NCBI GenBank assembly: GCA_009786275.1
Contig: WQTL01000387.1
Location: forward strand, 1-6,666
Reading direction: 5' to 3'
DNA: 6,666 nt
Source of the DNA: Bacillota bacterium
Lineage (GTDB): Bacteria; Bacillota; Clostridia; Oscillospirales; Acutalibacteraceae
Shown here: positions 1 to 6,446 of the stretch, piece after piece
How the letters are laid out: each line of letters begins with the position of its first letter
How positions within the stretch are numbered: the stretch's first letter is position 1
Program-made: the position numbers and the translations under genes
The notes under the pieces: model-generated
Databases searched by the model: none
Told to the model about the DNA's origin: nothing
The model's input: the letters and a program-made list of their open reading frames with translations, nothing else

Positions 1-3000
1 CCTCCGTGAGCCCGGCGGCGGGGCAGACGAAAATGGGTTTTTCCTGGCGTGCCTTCAGCGTTGTTCCAGCCAGACTCGTCGCCAGCTGGAACGCGGCGGG
101 GTCATCACCGGCCATCGTGCATTCCTTGAACGTAATACTGCCGTCGGCCGCCACGCCGGACATGGAGTTGTTGTTAAAGAGGTTGACTTTTTTACTCAGG
201 TCCGCGGCGGTATACCCCGGCTCGTCGGCGGTGAAAATGACCGGCGAGGGGTTGGCTGTGACCGCCAGTTTGGGTTGATCGATGGGGATTGCGATGCTTT
301 TTTTGATTCCGGTGGCCTTAGATGTCGCCGTGACGGTAATCTTTTCGGAGAGCTCGCCGCTGCCGAGGGTCAAAATGGCCGAGGGGCTGCCGAGAATCGC
401 GCCGGAAGCCTCAATGCCGGTCGCGGCGCCGCTTCCGGTGTAGGAGCCGTCCAGGGTCCAGGTCACGTCGGGCGCGTAGTCGGCGTCCGCCCTCACCCGG
501 GTATAGGCGGCGCCGTCCAGGCCGTTGCCGAAGTCCGCCCACAGCAGCGCGGCGTTGACGCCCTGTGTATGGAGCGACGAACGCGCCGGTTCGTTCGTGA
601 TCCTCGTGCCGCCGGAATAGTCCCCGAGGTCCACGCAGCGGATGCGGGCAATGTCCTCGGGATGGCCGTGGAAATCGGCCTCCAGATTGAGGTCCTGCCC
701 GGGCATCCGGAAACGCAGCACGGGCTGTGTCCGGTGGAAGCCCTCTCCGCCCGCGATTTCCTTTTGGGTGTGCTTTGCGTTGATGAGATCGGCGTCGTCG
801 TTTGTCCACATGAAGTATGTGCTGCCGCCCTTCCAGGCGCTGACGTCCACATCCACCCAGTCGCCGCCCTTCACCGATTGGAGTGGCTGGGTTTCCCCGG
901 TGTTCTTGTTGGCCACGCGCAGGTCGTACTTGCGGGGTGTGACCGTCAACTTGAATTCATTGGATTCCTTGCCGCCAACCATCAGCTTTAGCTTGTAGGT
1001 CCCAGGCTTCACATGGCTGTCCAAGGCGATGGTGAAATCCTCATCCGCGCTTGCGATGTTACCCGTGGCGAGCGTCATGCCCTCGGGCGCGCCAACCAGC
1101 ATCGTGCTGGAATTCCCGGTGACGCCGGGCGCGGTGACGTGGTATTTCACGTTGTTGGGGGCGCTGGGGTAGGCTTCCTCCACAATGCCGCCGTTGTCTC
1201 CCAGCGCGTAAACGTATACAGCCCCGTCGGGGGCCGTGCCGTCGGGCTGCTGGACGTCGCTGAGGAGGTAGGTCACGACCGGGAACCCGTAGGTCTCTTT
1301 TCCGGGAAGCTTTTCGGGGTTGTTGGTATAGGTGTATCGGATCAGTTCAACGCCGAAACCGATCTTGGAATCTTCCTGCCTGTATATTTCGCCCCCGGTA
1401 TAGACGCCGGTGGCGTTGGATGTAATTTTGCCATTGGTCCAGTCGTGTGCATAGGTTCCGCCGACCATGGCCTTGACGCCGCCGATCTTGTCGCTTCCCG
1501 CTTCAAACCCGATACCCAATTTGGCGGAGACTGTATTGCTTTCCAATTTGGTATTGGTCACTTCCTCGGTTGTTTCGATGCTCAGCGCCGTACTGCTCAC
1601 CCTTGGATATTGGCTCGGAATGCTCAGCAGCGTATTTTCCGCAAAAGCCGGGGTTGTTTCCGGGTATGTTTCGGGTTTGCCGGGCGTGTGGGTAAACACC
1701 TCGGACAGGTCGGGCAGTATGTCTTTGGTGTCGTTCCTGCGGAATTCCTTGTATTCGTCATAGCTGACATCTATCAATTTGGAGGCGTACCTGTCGTTGC
1801 GGGGCACCACCACAACGTAGTCCTCCTCGCCGTACCGGCCTGTCGGGTTGTCGCCGGTGGGGGAATACAGCGTATAGGTATACACATCAAACGCGTTGGT
1901 GGCAAGCAGGACGACGTCCGTGCCGGCAGGCGCGCTCTTTTCGATGCTGTATGTGACGGTGCTCATTTTTTCGGTTTCGTTCGTCCAGGTGTGGTCATAG
2001 GCCACCTCGGCCTCCACCACCACCTTAAAGAGCTCGCAGCCAAGCTTCCCCTCCAGCGACACATAGGCGCCGGCGGAATCGGAATAGGCCTTGGTGGTCC
2101 CGTTCGCGCTTTGCACGATTTGGCCGAAGGTCGTCGCCCCCTGCGCATTGGGCAGCGAATCGTAATAGGGCGGGGAAGCGAGGGCCGCGGCCACCCGGGG
2201 GTCGGACCAGAAGAACTCGTGCCGCTGAAATTTGAGGAAGAGCGAATCGTTGTTGACGTCGGGCAGGGCAAAGTAAAGCCAGTCGCTGCTTTTGGCTTCC
2301 ATGGACAGCGCGGGGACCTCCTTATAGCCCTGGTAGGTCGATTCGCCCTCGCTGTTTTTGGCGGTGTCGGTGCTGCAATCGAAGTATTTGATATATCGCT
2401 TGCCGCCGTCCAGCCAATGGACCATGACGCCGTCGCCGTCGCCGGTGACGGTGCAGGCGCGCTGGGAGAACACCTCGCGGTTGAAGTCGATGCCCTTGTC
2501 CTTGTTGTACAAATTCCTGGAATCGCCCGTTTGATAGACGTTGCTTTTGGCCTCGCCGAGGCTCACGGCAAAGGGTGTCAGCTCGCCGTTGACCAGCAGC
2601 GACCCCCACGCGTAGGGGTTGTTCGTTTTCACCGTATTCGTATCGTGCAGCCCGTAGCCGTACATGAGATAGTTGATTTTCAGCGCCGCGGTATGCTTTC
2701 GCTGGTCAAGGTAGCGCACCGGATCCGAGCCGCCATTGAGCGTATTCTCCCTGCGGCAGACAAAGCTCCATTGGAATGAACTGGACCGCGAAACGAAGCG
2801 CAGGCTGCCGATGCTGTAATAATGGCAGCGGCAGGTGTCGCTTTTGCCATTGAAATCCAGATTGTTATATTCCTCGAAGGCCAGAAAAATGCGGGGCTCC
2901 GACCCGGCGGGCAGCTTTGTTTCTTTGTCCGGCGGGCCGCCGGGCATGCTGGCAATGGTGACGCCGAAGCGGCCGAACGCCCGCTGCCCCTCATTGCTTC

Positions 3001-4057
3001 CCTTGCCGTTGCCTTCCTGCATATCGATATTCAGCTTCTGCTGCTGGTTGGCTTCGGACAGCTTCGACAGTGTCTTGTCGCCGTAGAGCACATAGGCCGA
3101 GCGGTAGGCGCCGGTGAAGTCGCCTTTTTTCGTCCCGCTGGCCACATAGACGATGTCCTCGCAGCCGTCCCGGTCCACATCGCCCACCGCCATCGAGAAC
3201 GTCATTCCTTTGCTGCCCATCGCCAGGTCGGAGGCGCTGGGCGCAGATGTCTGGCCTGCATTATAAGTCGGATCGCCGAAGGGTACGTTGACCGGCGCTT
3301 TCCAGCCGCCGGAGGCCTCCCAGGTTTGCCAGTCGGCGCCGGCGATCAGCGAAAAGACGGAGAGATGAGATTTCCCTTTCGGCGCCACGATGATCTCGTC
3401 AAAGCCGTCCCCGTCGAGGTCGGCGCAGGCCAGGTCATAGCAGTAAAAAAGATCCTTGACATAATCGGCATCGCCTGTCTTGGTGTCAACCCTTCCGAAG
3501 GAGGCCACCGGGGTCATCCACCTGTTGTCGTCGGCATTGCAGACGAACAGCACCACATCGAGAGAGTCGTCGCTGCCTATTCTGACGTTGGCGAGGCAGA
3601 GCACCGCCAGCTGGTTCTTGCGGCCGTCGCCGTTAAAATTGCCCTCGTAAAGCTTGAGTACGCGCTTCAGCGATACGTTCGTTCGTTCGGTTTCTTCGAG
3701 CGTGTAATCGCCCAGCCAGAACTCGCTGCCGCCGGGAAGCGCCCGGGCGGTGTAGCCGTTCGCCGCGGTGGGTTCCATGCCCAGCGTACCGTATTGGCCG
3801 AAGATAAAATTTTTCTCACCCATGCCTACGCCGCCCACAAGCGGCTCGCAAACCGTCAGCAGCGGCGCGCCGTCGCGGTAGGGCAGCTTGCCCGCGGCCG
3901 CGCCGGGCACAACCCGGGCGTCGGGCTCGCCAAAAATATCCCTGAAGATGTCCGACCCGCTTGCGGGTATGATGAACACGGGCAGCATGGCCAGCGCCAT
4001 GGCCCCCGCCAGCAGCATGGCCAGCAGTTTTTTCCCCGGCTTGTTCTTTACTTTCAT
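1..4057 (-). CDS. Very large exported protein: FG-GAP-like module, duplicated beta-rich segment, Ig-like domains (C-terminus outside window)
   Basis: One uninterrupted frame of 1352 codons runs from ATG 4057 off the left edge. The start is supported by AGAGGA (4071-4066), 8 nt upstream. Residues 1-35 are a signal peptide: basic MKVKNKPGKK, a hydrophobic core rich in L/A/M, then PASG. Residues about 50-610 hold calcium-loop-like FG-GAP/VCBS motifs: NFNGDG (140-145), DLDGDGFDE (213-221), DVDRDGCED (293-301), GDGDG (539-543) and DVNNDS (600-605), which suggests a surface beta-propeller. The motif DPRVAAALASPPYY (619-632) precedes two S/T-rich beta segments, about 663-735 and 821-910, each carrying a Y-x-H-x-W-T-N-type motif (687-693; 869-875). 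Ig-like regions follow: 968-1042; an InlB-B-like repeat 1043-1129 ending MPGQDLNLEADF; 1193-1259; and 1261 to the edge, where FVCPAAGL resembles a common surface-protein domain. It is probably secreted or surface-attached. Binding or pore-forming function is inference; no enzyme motif was seen and any wall anchor would lie outside the window. Confidence 0.9.
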   Translation of the reverse strand, partial: MKVKNKPGKKLLAMLLAGAMALAMLPVFIIPASGSDIFRDIFGEPDARVVPGAAAGKLPYRDGAPLLTVCEPLVGGVGMGEKNFIFGQYGTLGMEPTAANGYTARALPGGSEFWLGDYTLEETERTNVSLKRVLKLYEGNFNGDGRKNQLAVLCLANVRIGSDDSLDVVLFVCNADDNRWMTPVASFGRVDTKTGDADYVKDLFYCYDLACADLDGDGFDEIIVAPKGKSHLSVFSLIAGADWQTWEASGGWKAPVNVPFGDPTYNAGQTSAPSASDLAMGSKGMTFSMAVGDVDRDGCEDIVYVASGTKKGDFTGAYRSAYVLYGDKTLSKLSEANQQQKLNIDMQEGNGKGSNEGQRAFGRFGVTIASMPGGPPDKETKLPAGSEPRIFLAFEEYNNLDFNGKSDTCRCHYYSIGSLRFVSRSSSFQWSFVCRRENTLNGGSDPVRYLDQRKHTAALKINYLMYGYGLHDTNTVKTNNPYAWGSLLVNGELTPFAVSLGEAKSNVYQTGDSRNLYNKDKGIDFNREVFSQRACTVTGDGDGVMVHWLDGGKRYIKYFDCSTDTAKNSEGESTYQGYKEVPALSMEAKSSDWLYFALPDVNNDSLFLKFQRHEFFWSDPRVAAALASPPYYDSLPNAQGATTFGQIVQSANGTTKAYSDSAGAYVSLEGKLGCELFKVVVEAEVAYDHTWTNETEKMSTVTYSIEKSAPAGTDVVLLATNAFDVYTYTLYSPTGDNPTGRYGEEDYVVVVPRNDRYASKLIDVSYDEYKEFRRNDTKDILPDLSEVFTHTPGKPETYPETTPAFAENTLLSIPSQYPRVSSTALSIETTEEVTNTKLESNTVSAKLGIGFEAGSDKIGGVKAMVGGTYAHDWTNGKITSNATGVYTGGEIYRQEDSKIGFGVELIRYTYTNNPEKLPGKETYGFPVVTYLLSDVQQPDGTAPDGAVYVYALGDNGGIVEEAYPSAPNNVKYHVTAPGVTGNSSTMLVGAPEGMTLATGNIASADEDFTIALDSHVKPGTYKLKLMVGGKESNEFKLTVTPRKYDLRVANKNTGETQPLQSVKGGDWVDVDVSAWKGGSTYFMWTNDDADLINAKHTQKEIAGGEGFHRTQPVLRFRMPGQDLNLEADFHGHPEDIARIRCVDLGDYSGGTRITNEPARSSLHTQGVNAALLWADFGNGLDGAAYTRVRADADYAPDVTWTLDGSYTGSGAATGIEASGAILGSPSAILTLGSGELSEKITVTATSKATGIKKSIAIPIDQPKLAVTANPSPVIFTADEPGYTAADLSKKVNLFNNNSMSGVAADGSITFKECTMAGDDPAAFQLATSLAGTTLKARQEKPIFVCPAAGLTE

Positions 4058-4065
4058 TATGAAAT

Positions 4066-4071
4066 TCCTCT
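4066..4071 (-). promoter_or_regulatory. Ribosome binding site of the large exported protein
   Basis: The minus strand reads AGAGGA followed by 8 nt (ATTTCATA) and the ATG at 4057. It fixes the start of the large gene, because the hydrophobic signal peptide begins within a dozen codons and no better-placed start lies upstream in this frame. Confidence 0.75.
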
Positions 4072-4110
4072 TCTCTTTCACTTGGCTTTTCTTTGGAAAT
4101 TGCCGCTTCC

Positions 4111-4116
4111 ATTGTA
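4111..4116 (-). promoter_or_regulatory. Candidate -10 box for the large exported protein gene
   Basis: TACAAT on the minus strand matches TATAAT at five of six positions. It would place the transcript start near 4104 and leave a leader of about 47 nt containing the ribosome binding site. No recognisable -35 element lies 16-19 bp upstream: that stretch is the T-tract and 3' arm of the preceding terminator. A weak -35 fits an activator-dependent promoter, and the phased TCCCT repeats upstream would sit about 60-85 bp before the start. The match is short and AT-rich, so this is tentative. Confidence 0.3.
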
Positions 4117-4120
4117 CTAC

Positions 4121-4164
4121 AAAAAAATAAAAAAGCGCGAAGGTTACATAATCTTCACGCTTTT
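4121..4164 (-). terminator. Rho-independent terminator of the sensor-regulator operon
   Basis: On the minus strand, AAAAGCGTGAAG (4164-4153), a 10-nt loop (4152-4143) and CTTCGCGCTTTT (4142-4131) form a 12-bp stem with a single G-U wobble. A T-tract, TTATTTTTTT (4130-4121), follows. It begins 26 nt after the regulator stop codon. It separates the two-component operon from the large exported-protein gene, so that gene needs its own promoter or read-through. There is no T-tract on the plus-strand side, so it acts in one direction only. Confidence 0.88.
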
Positions 4165-4191
4165 CCCTGGAACTCCCTTTATTTCCCTGCT
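4162..4191. repeat. Three direct repeats (TCCCT) with exact 10-bp period, possible response-regulator site
   Basis: On the plus strand TCCCT occurs at 4164-4168, 4174-4178 and 4184-4188. The 10-bp units are TTTCCCTGGA, ACTCCCTTTA and TTTCCCTGCT; units one and three share TTTCCCTG. Exact one-turn spacing is typical of OmpR/PhoB-family half-sites, and the array lies just beyond the stop codon of such a regulator and upstream of the next gene. Binding is inference. I saw no copy of the motif in the 6301-6446 promoter region. Confidence 0.5.
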
Positions 4192-4861
4192 ATGACTCGC
4201 TAAAGCAATACCCGTCGCCCCGTATCACGGCGATCGTGAAGCCGCTTCGGGCGTCCTCCAGGTGCTTGCGCAGGCCGGAAACGTGCTTCTTCAGCGTGCG
4301 GTTGTCGGCGCCCAGGGGTGCTTTCCACACCCTTTCATAGAGGTAGTCCGCCCGCAGCACACGCCCCTCGTTCTGGATGAACAGCAGCAGCAGCGAGAAC
4401 TCCTTCTGCGTCAGCAGCATGTCCTCCCCCCGCAAAAACGCCGTCATCGCCGCGAGGTCCAGGGTCAGCGCGCCTTTCGTCACGCTCTCCGGCACCCGCT
4501 CCGCGCTGCGGAACATGGTATCCACCCGCGCCAGCAGCACCTCATAGTCGAAGGGCTTCGCGATATAGTCGTTCGCCCCGGCCCGCAGTCCCTTCGCGAT
4601 ATCGGCGGGCCGCCCCCACGCGGTCAGCAACAGCACGGGGATCTGGCTGCCCGCGTCCCGCAGCTCCCGCAGCAGGTCAAGCCCCAGGCCGTCCGGCAGC
4701 ATGATGTCCAGCACGACGGCGTCCGGGGCGCACCGGGCCAGAAGGTCCCGCGCCTGCGCCAGGGTTTCGGCGGTGAGCGCGCGGTAGCCTTGGTTCTCCA
4801 GGGCGTCGCGGTTGTTGTGCAGGATCGTCAGGTTGTCCTCGACGCAGAGGATCGTTTTCAT
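4190..4861 (-). CDS. OmpR/PhoB-family response regulator
   Basis: A 223-residue DNA-binding response regulator of normal length. The receiver domain (1-118) has the full phosphorylation set: acidic pair E8-D9, phospho-acceptor D52 in VVLDIMLPDG, switch T80, and K102 in the AKPF motif. The C-terminal winged helix (about 130-223) has LLTQKEFSLLLLF (149-161), YERVW (175-179), a recognition helix around NRTLKKHVSGLRKHL (187-201) and the wing IRGDGYCF (213-220), all typical of Trans_Reg_C domains. The start ATG overlaps the sensor stop as ATGA and is preceded by GGAGG 8 nt upstream, so the two are translationally coupled. It should activate or repress transcription when phosphorylated at D52; the upstream sensor seems unable to do this, so the phosphate source is open. 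Its likely target, the adjacent exported-protein gene, is inferred from position and the phased repeats. Confidence 0.95.
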   Translation of the reverse strand: MKTILCVEDNLTILHNNRDALENQGYRALTAETLAQARDLLARCAPDAVVLDIMLPDGLGLDLLRELRDAGSQIPVLLLTAWGRPADIAKGLRAGANDYIAKPFDYEVLLARVDTMFRSAERVPESVTKGALTLDLAAMTAFLRGEDMLLTQKEFSLLLLFIQNEGRVLRADYLYERVWKAPLGADNRTLKKHVSGLRKHLEDARSGFTIAVIRGDGYCFSES

Positions 4862-6300
4862 AGGCTTCCCTCCCCGGACGGGCTATCCTCCAGGGCCTTA
4901 TTGATCATCTCCGCCATGCGCATGATTTCCGCCTGCGATTCCTTCAGGCGTTCGCCCGCTTGCTCCGGCGCCATGCCCGTCACCTGGATATTTGTGGACA
5001 CCACCGTGAGCGGGGTGAGCAAATCTTGGCTCATTTTGTGGTAGAATTCGGTTTCCGCGGCCAGCAGCTCGGCTTTCTGCCGGGTTTGCGCCAATTCGCT
5101 TTCGGTTTTCGCGAAGCCGAAGAACAGCGCGATCATGTTCATATACATAAACAGCAGCATCCCGATGGTGATGCTGTCCTCGAAGCGCGGGTAGAAGGTA
5201 AACAGGTAATGGAGCTGGTCGTTTACGGCGGCCAGCATAAAGCAGAGCATCCCGAGCAGAATGGACAACCGCTCCACGCCGCCTGTCCTGATTTTCCAGG
5301 CAAGCCGAACGAGGACCCACAGCCCGCCCGCAACCCAAACGAGGGCAAAATAAGGATTAAACATGGAGAAGAACAGCGGCTTCGTTACAAGTACAAGCAG
5401 GCCATAAACCGCCGACGCGCCCAGCAATACGCCGAAGACGGGGCCGGGCATGGTTTCAGGGTATAGCCGCCTGAAATATAGAACGGCGAATACGACAATC
5501 AAAATCAGGCTCAGGTATTCCATCCGGATCGCCGCGTACCAGTTGAGGTTTTGCACAAATTCCATGATGGGCTTGTCTCCGGTGACCAGGCTGCGTACGG
5601 CGATCATCAGGGCGAGCATGGCGTACCACAGGAAATACCGCCGCCTGGAGAAGAAGATAAACATTCCGGCAAACAGCAGGGCCACGGTGATCAGGCAGCC
5701 GATCTCCGCCATCGCGCCGGATTGCCTGTGCAGGCGCAAGCTTTGAATCAACGGCGCTTCGCCCACCGAAAAGGAGTACGCCCCGCCGCCGTCCTTCATC
5801 TGGAAGTTGGACACCTGAAAGACGACCTCGGTTTGCCCGGTCCGCGGCGTGAAGTAATAGGCGTACATTTTTGTGCGGGGAACCGTCGCGTCGGCGGATA
5901 TATCGGGGCTGCCGATTACGCCCGCCAGCTCGCCGTTGATAAAGGTACGCTGCGAAAACAGAAAGCTCCTCCCGGTGATGCCATAGGTTTTGCCGGGGGG
6001 CAGCAGGACAGTGACGCGGTATGTACCGAACGCCGCGGGGTTTTCATTGACGTTATATACAGGCGCGATTGTATTGCCCGAAGCGAAGTCCTCCGGGGCA
6101 TAAAGATGCCCGGGATAGTATTCCCAATCGATGGAGTGGATACGGGCGCGCTCTTTGGATAGGTCAAACCCGGACGGGTCGGCCACGCCCCGCTCGGTAA
6201 GAGGCTCGTTGGCGTCAATCTCCATTAAGGGCTGGTAGGCGATAAACACCGCCAAAAGCAGGGCGATGTACAGGATGGCTTTGAGGATTTGGGCACGCAT
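4858..6300 (-). CDS. 7TM-DISM membrane sensor with degenerate, ATPase-less histidine kinase tail
   Basis: A 480-residue membrane receptor. An N-terminal hydrophobic helix (5-25) leads to an extracellular jelly-roll-like domain (about 50-182; note TYRVTVLLP, FINGELAGVIG and VVFQVSNFQ), as in galactose-binding-like 7TMR-DISM sensor domains. Seven membrane helices follow at roughly 198-217, 222-240, 260-277, 286-307, 316-335, 344-361 and 376-396. A coiled linker (398-418) enters a HisKA-type dimerisation hairpin, YHKMSQDLLTPLT (420-432) and SQAEIMRMAEMINKAL (455-470). The usual H of the SHDLxTPLT box is glutamine (Q425, codon CAA), and the protein stops 10 residues after the second helix, so N, G1, F and G2 boxes are absent. 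It cannot autophosphorylate in the normal way. The DxxT residues (D426, T429) used by HisKA phosphatases remain. AAGGAGG (6313-6307) lies 6 nt before the ATG. The ligand is unknown; a carbohydrate or peptide is possible from the domain type only. Confidence 0.92.
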   Translation of the reverse strand: MRAQILKAILYIALLLAVFIAYQPLMEIDANEPLTERGVADPSGFDLSKERARIHSIDWEYYPGHLYAPEDFASGNTIAPVYNVNENPAAFGTYRVTVLLPPGKTYGITGRSFLFSQRTFINGELAGVIGSPDISADATVPRTKMYAYYFTPRTGQTEVVFQVSNFQMKDGGGAYSFSVGEAPLIQSLRLHRQSGAMAEIGCLITVALLFAGMFIFFSRRRYFLWYAMLALMIAVRSLVTGDKPIMEFVQNLNWYAAIRMEYLSLILIVVFAVLYFRRLYPETMPGPVFGVLLGASAVYGLLVLVTKPLFFSMFNPYFALVWVAGGLWVLVRLAWKIRTGGVERLSILLGMLCFMLAAVNDQLHYLFTFYPRFEDSITIGMLLFMYMNMIALFFGFAKTESELAQTRQKAELLAAETEFYHKMSQDLLTPLTVVSTNIQVTGMAPEQAGERLKESQAEIMRMAEMINKALEDSPSGEGSL

Positions 6301-6329
6301 GGCTGGCCTCCTTCCAAGTCCTTTGCATC

Positions 6330-6358
6330 ATTATATCACCTGTCTCATGAAAGCGCAA
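6330..6358 (-). promoter_or_regulatory. Sigma-A-type promoter of the sensor-regulator operon
   Basis: On the minus strand, TTGCGC (6358-6353), a 17-bp spacer, and a perfect TATAAT (6335-6330). Transcription would start near 6323, leaving a short leader that carries AAGGAGG just before the sensor ATG. The -35 box matches the consensus only in TTG, so the strength may be moderate. Confidence 0.75.
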
Positions 6359-6366
6359 GAATTATC

Positions 6367-6395
6367 TGGACAAGGCCGCCTATATAAGATATAAT
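6367..6395 (+). promoter_or_regulatory. Near-consensus sigma-A promoter of the divergent rightward gene
   Basis: TGGACA (6367-6372, five of six consensus bases), a 17-bp spacer, and TATAAT (6390-6395, perfect). Transcription would start near 6402, giving a leader of about 45 nt with GGAG before the ATG at 6447. Its -35 box is 8 bp from the -35 box of the leftward sensor promoter. Confidence 0.8.
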
Positions 6396-6446
6396 TGGAA
6401 CAGAAGTGGTTACCGCCGGAATATCAGTGAACGGAGAATTACATTC

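Noticed and set aside
275..991. 238-codon open frame on the plus strand
   Set aside because: Antisense to the Ig-like region; no domain character and no ribosome binding site that I could see.
1013..2779. 588-codon open frame on the plus strand
   Set aside because: Antisense to the large exported protein. Its sequence is low-complexity, rich in G/A/V/R with many His, typical of a shadow of a GC-rich gene; the minus frame gives coherent domains and a signal peptide.
3674..3689. Tandem CGTT repeat (about three and a half units)
   Set aside because: Short and inside a coherent frame (TERTN). It could slip, but nothing shows phase variation, and similar TTCGTTCG stretches near 592 and 1977 look like codon-use coincidence.
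3816..4112. 98-codon minus-strand frame starting upstream of the exported protein
   Set aside because: Out-of-frame overlap with the signal-peptide gene. It begins inside the leader and becomes Arg/Ala/Gly-rich, with no recognisable domain.
2822..4195. 457-codon open frame on the plus strand
   Set aside because: Antisense shadow. It crosses the signal-peptide region and the terminator, and ends in a Lys/Leu-rich stretch translated from intergenic DNA.
4190..4857. Idea that the missing sensor ATPase domain is hidden downstream by a frameshift
   Set aside because: The DNA right after the sensor stop codes for the intact response regulator in an overlapping frame, so there is no room for HATPase_c. 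Deletion or ancestral absence is the only reading.
4262..5044. 260-codon open frame on the plus strand
   Set aside because: Antisense to the response regulator and the sensor tail; Gln/Arg/His-rich shadow composition.
5551..6162. 203-codon open frame on the plus strand
   Set aside because: Antisense to the sensor membrane and extracellular domains; no recognisable domain.
6345..6350. TCATGA palindrome in the sensor promoter spacer
   Set aside because: Six bases only, with no flanking symmetry; expected by chance.
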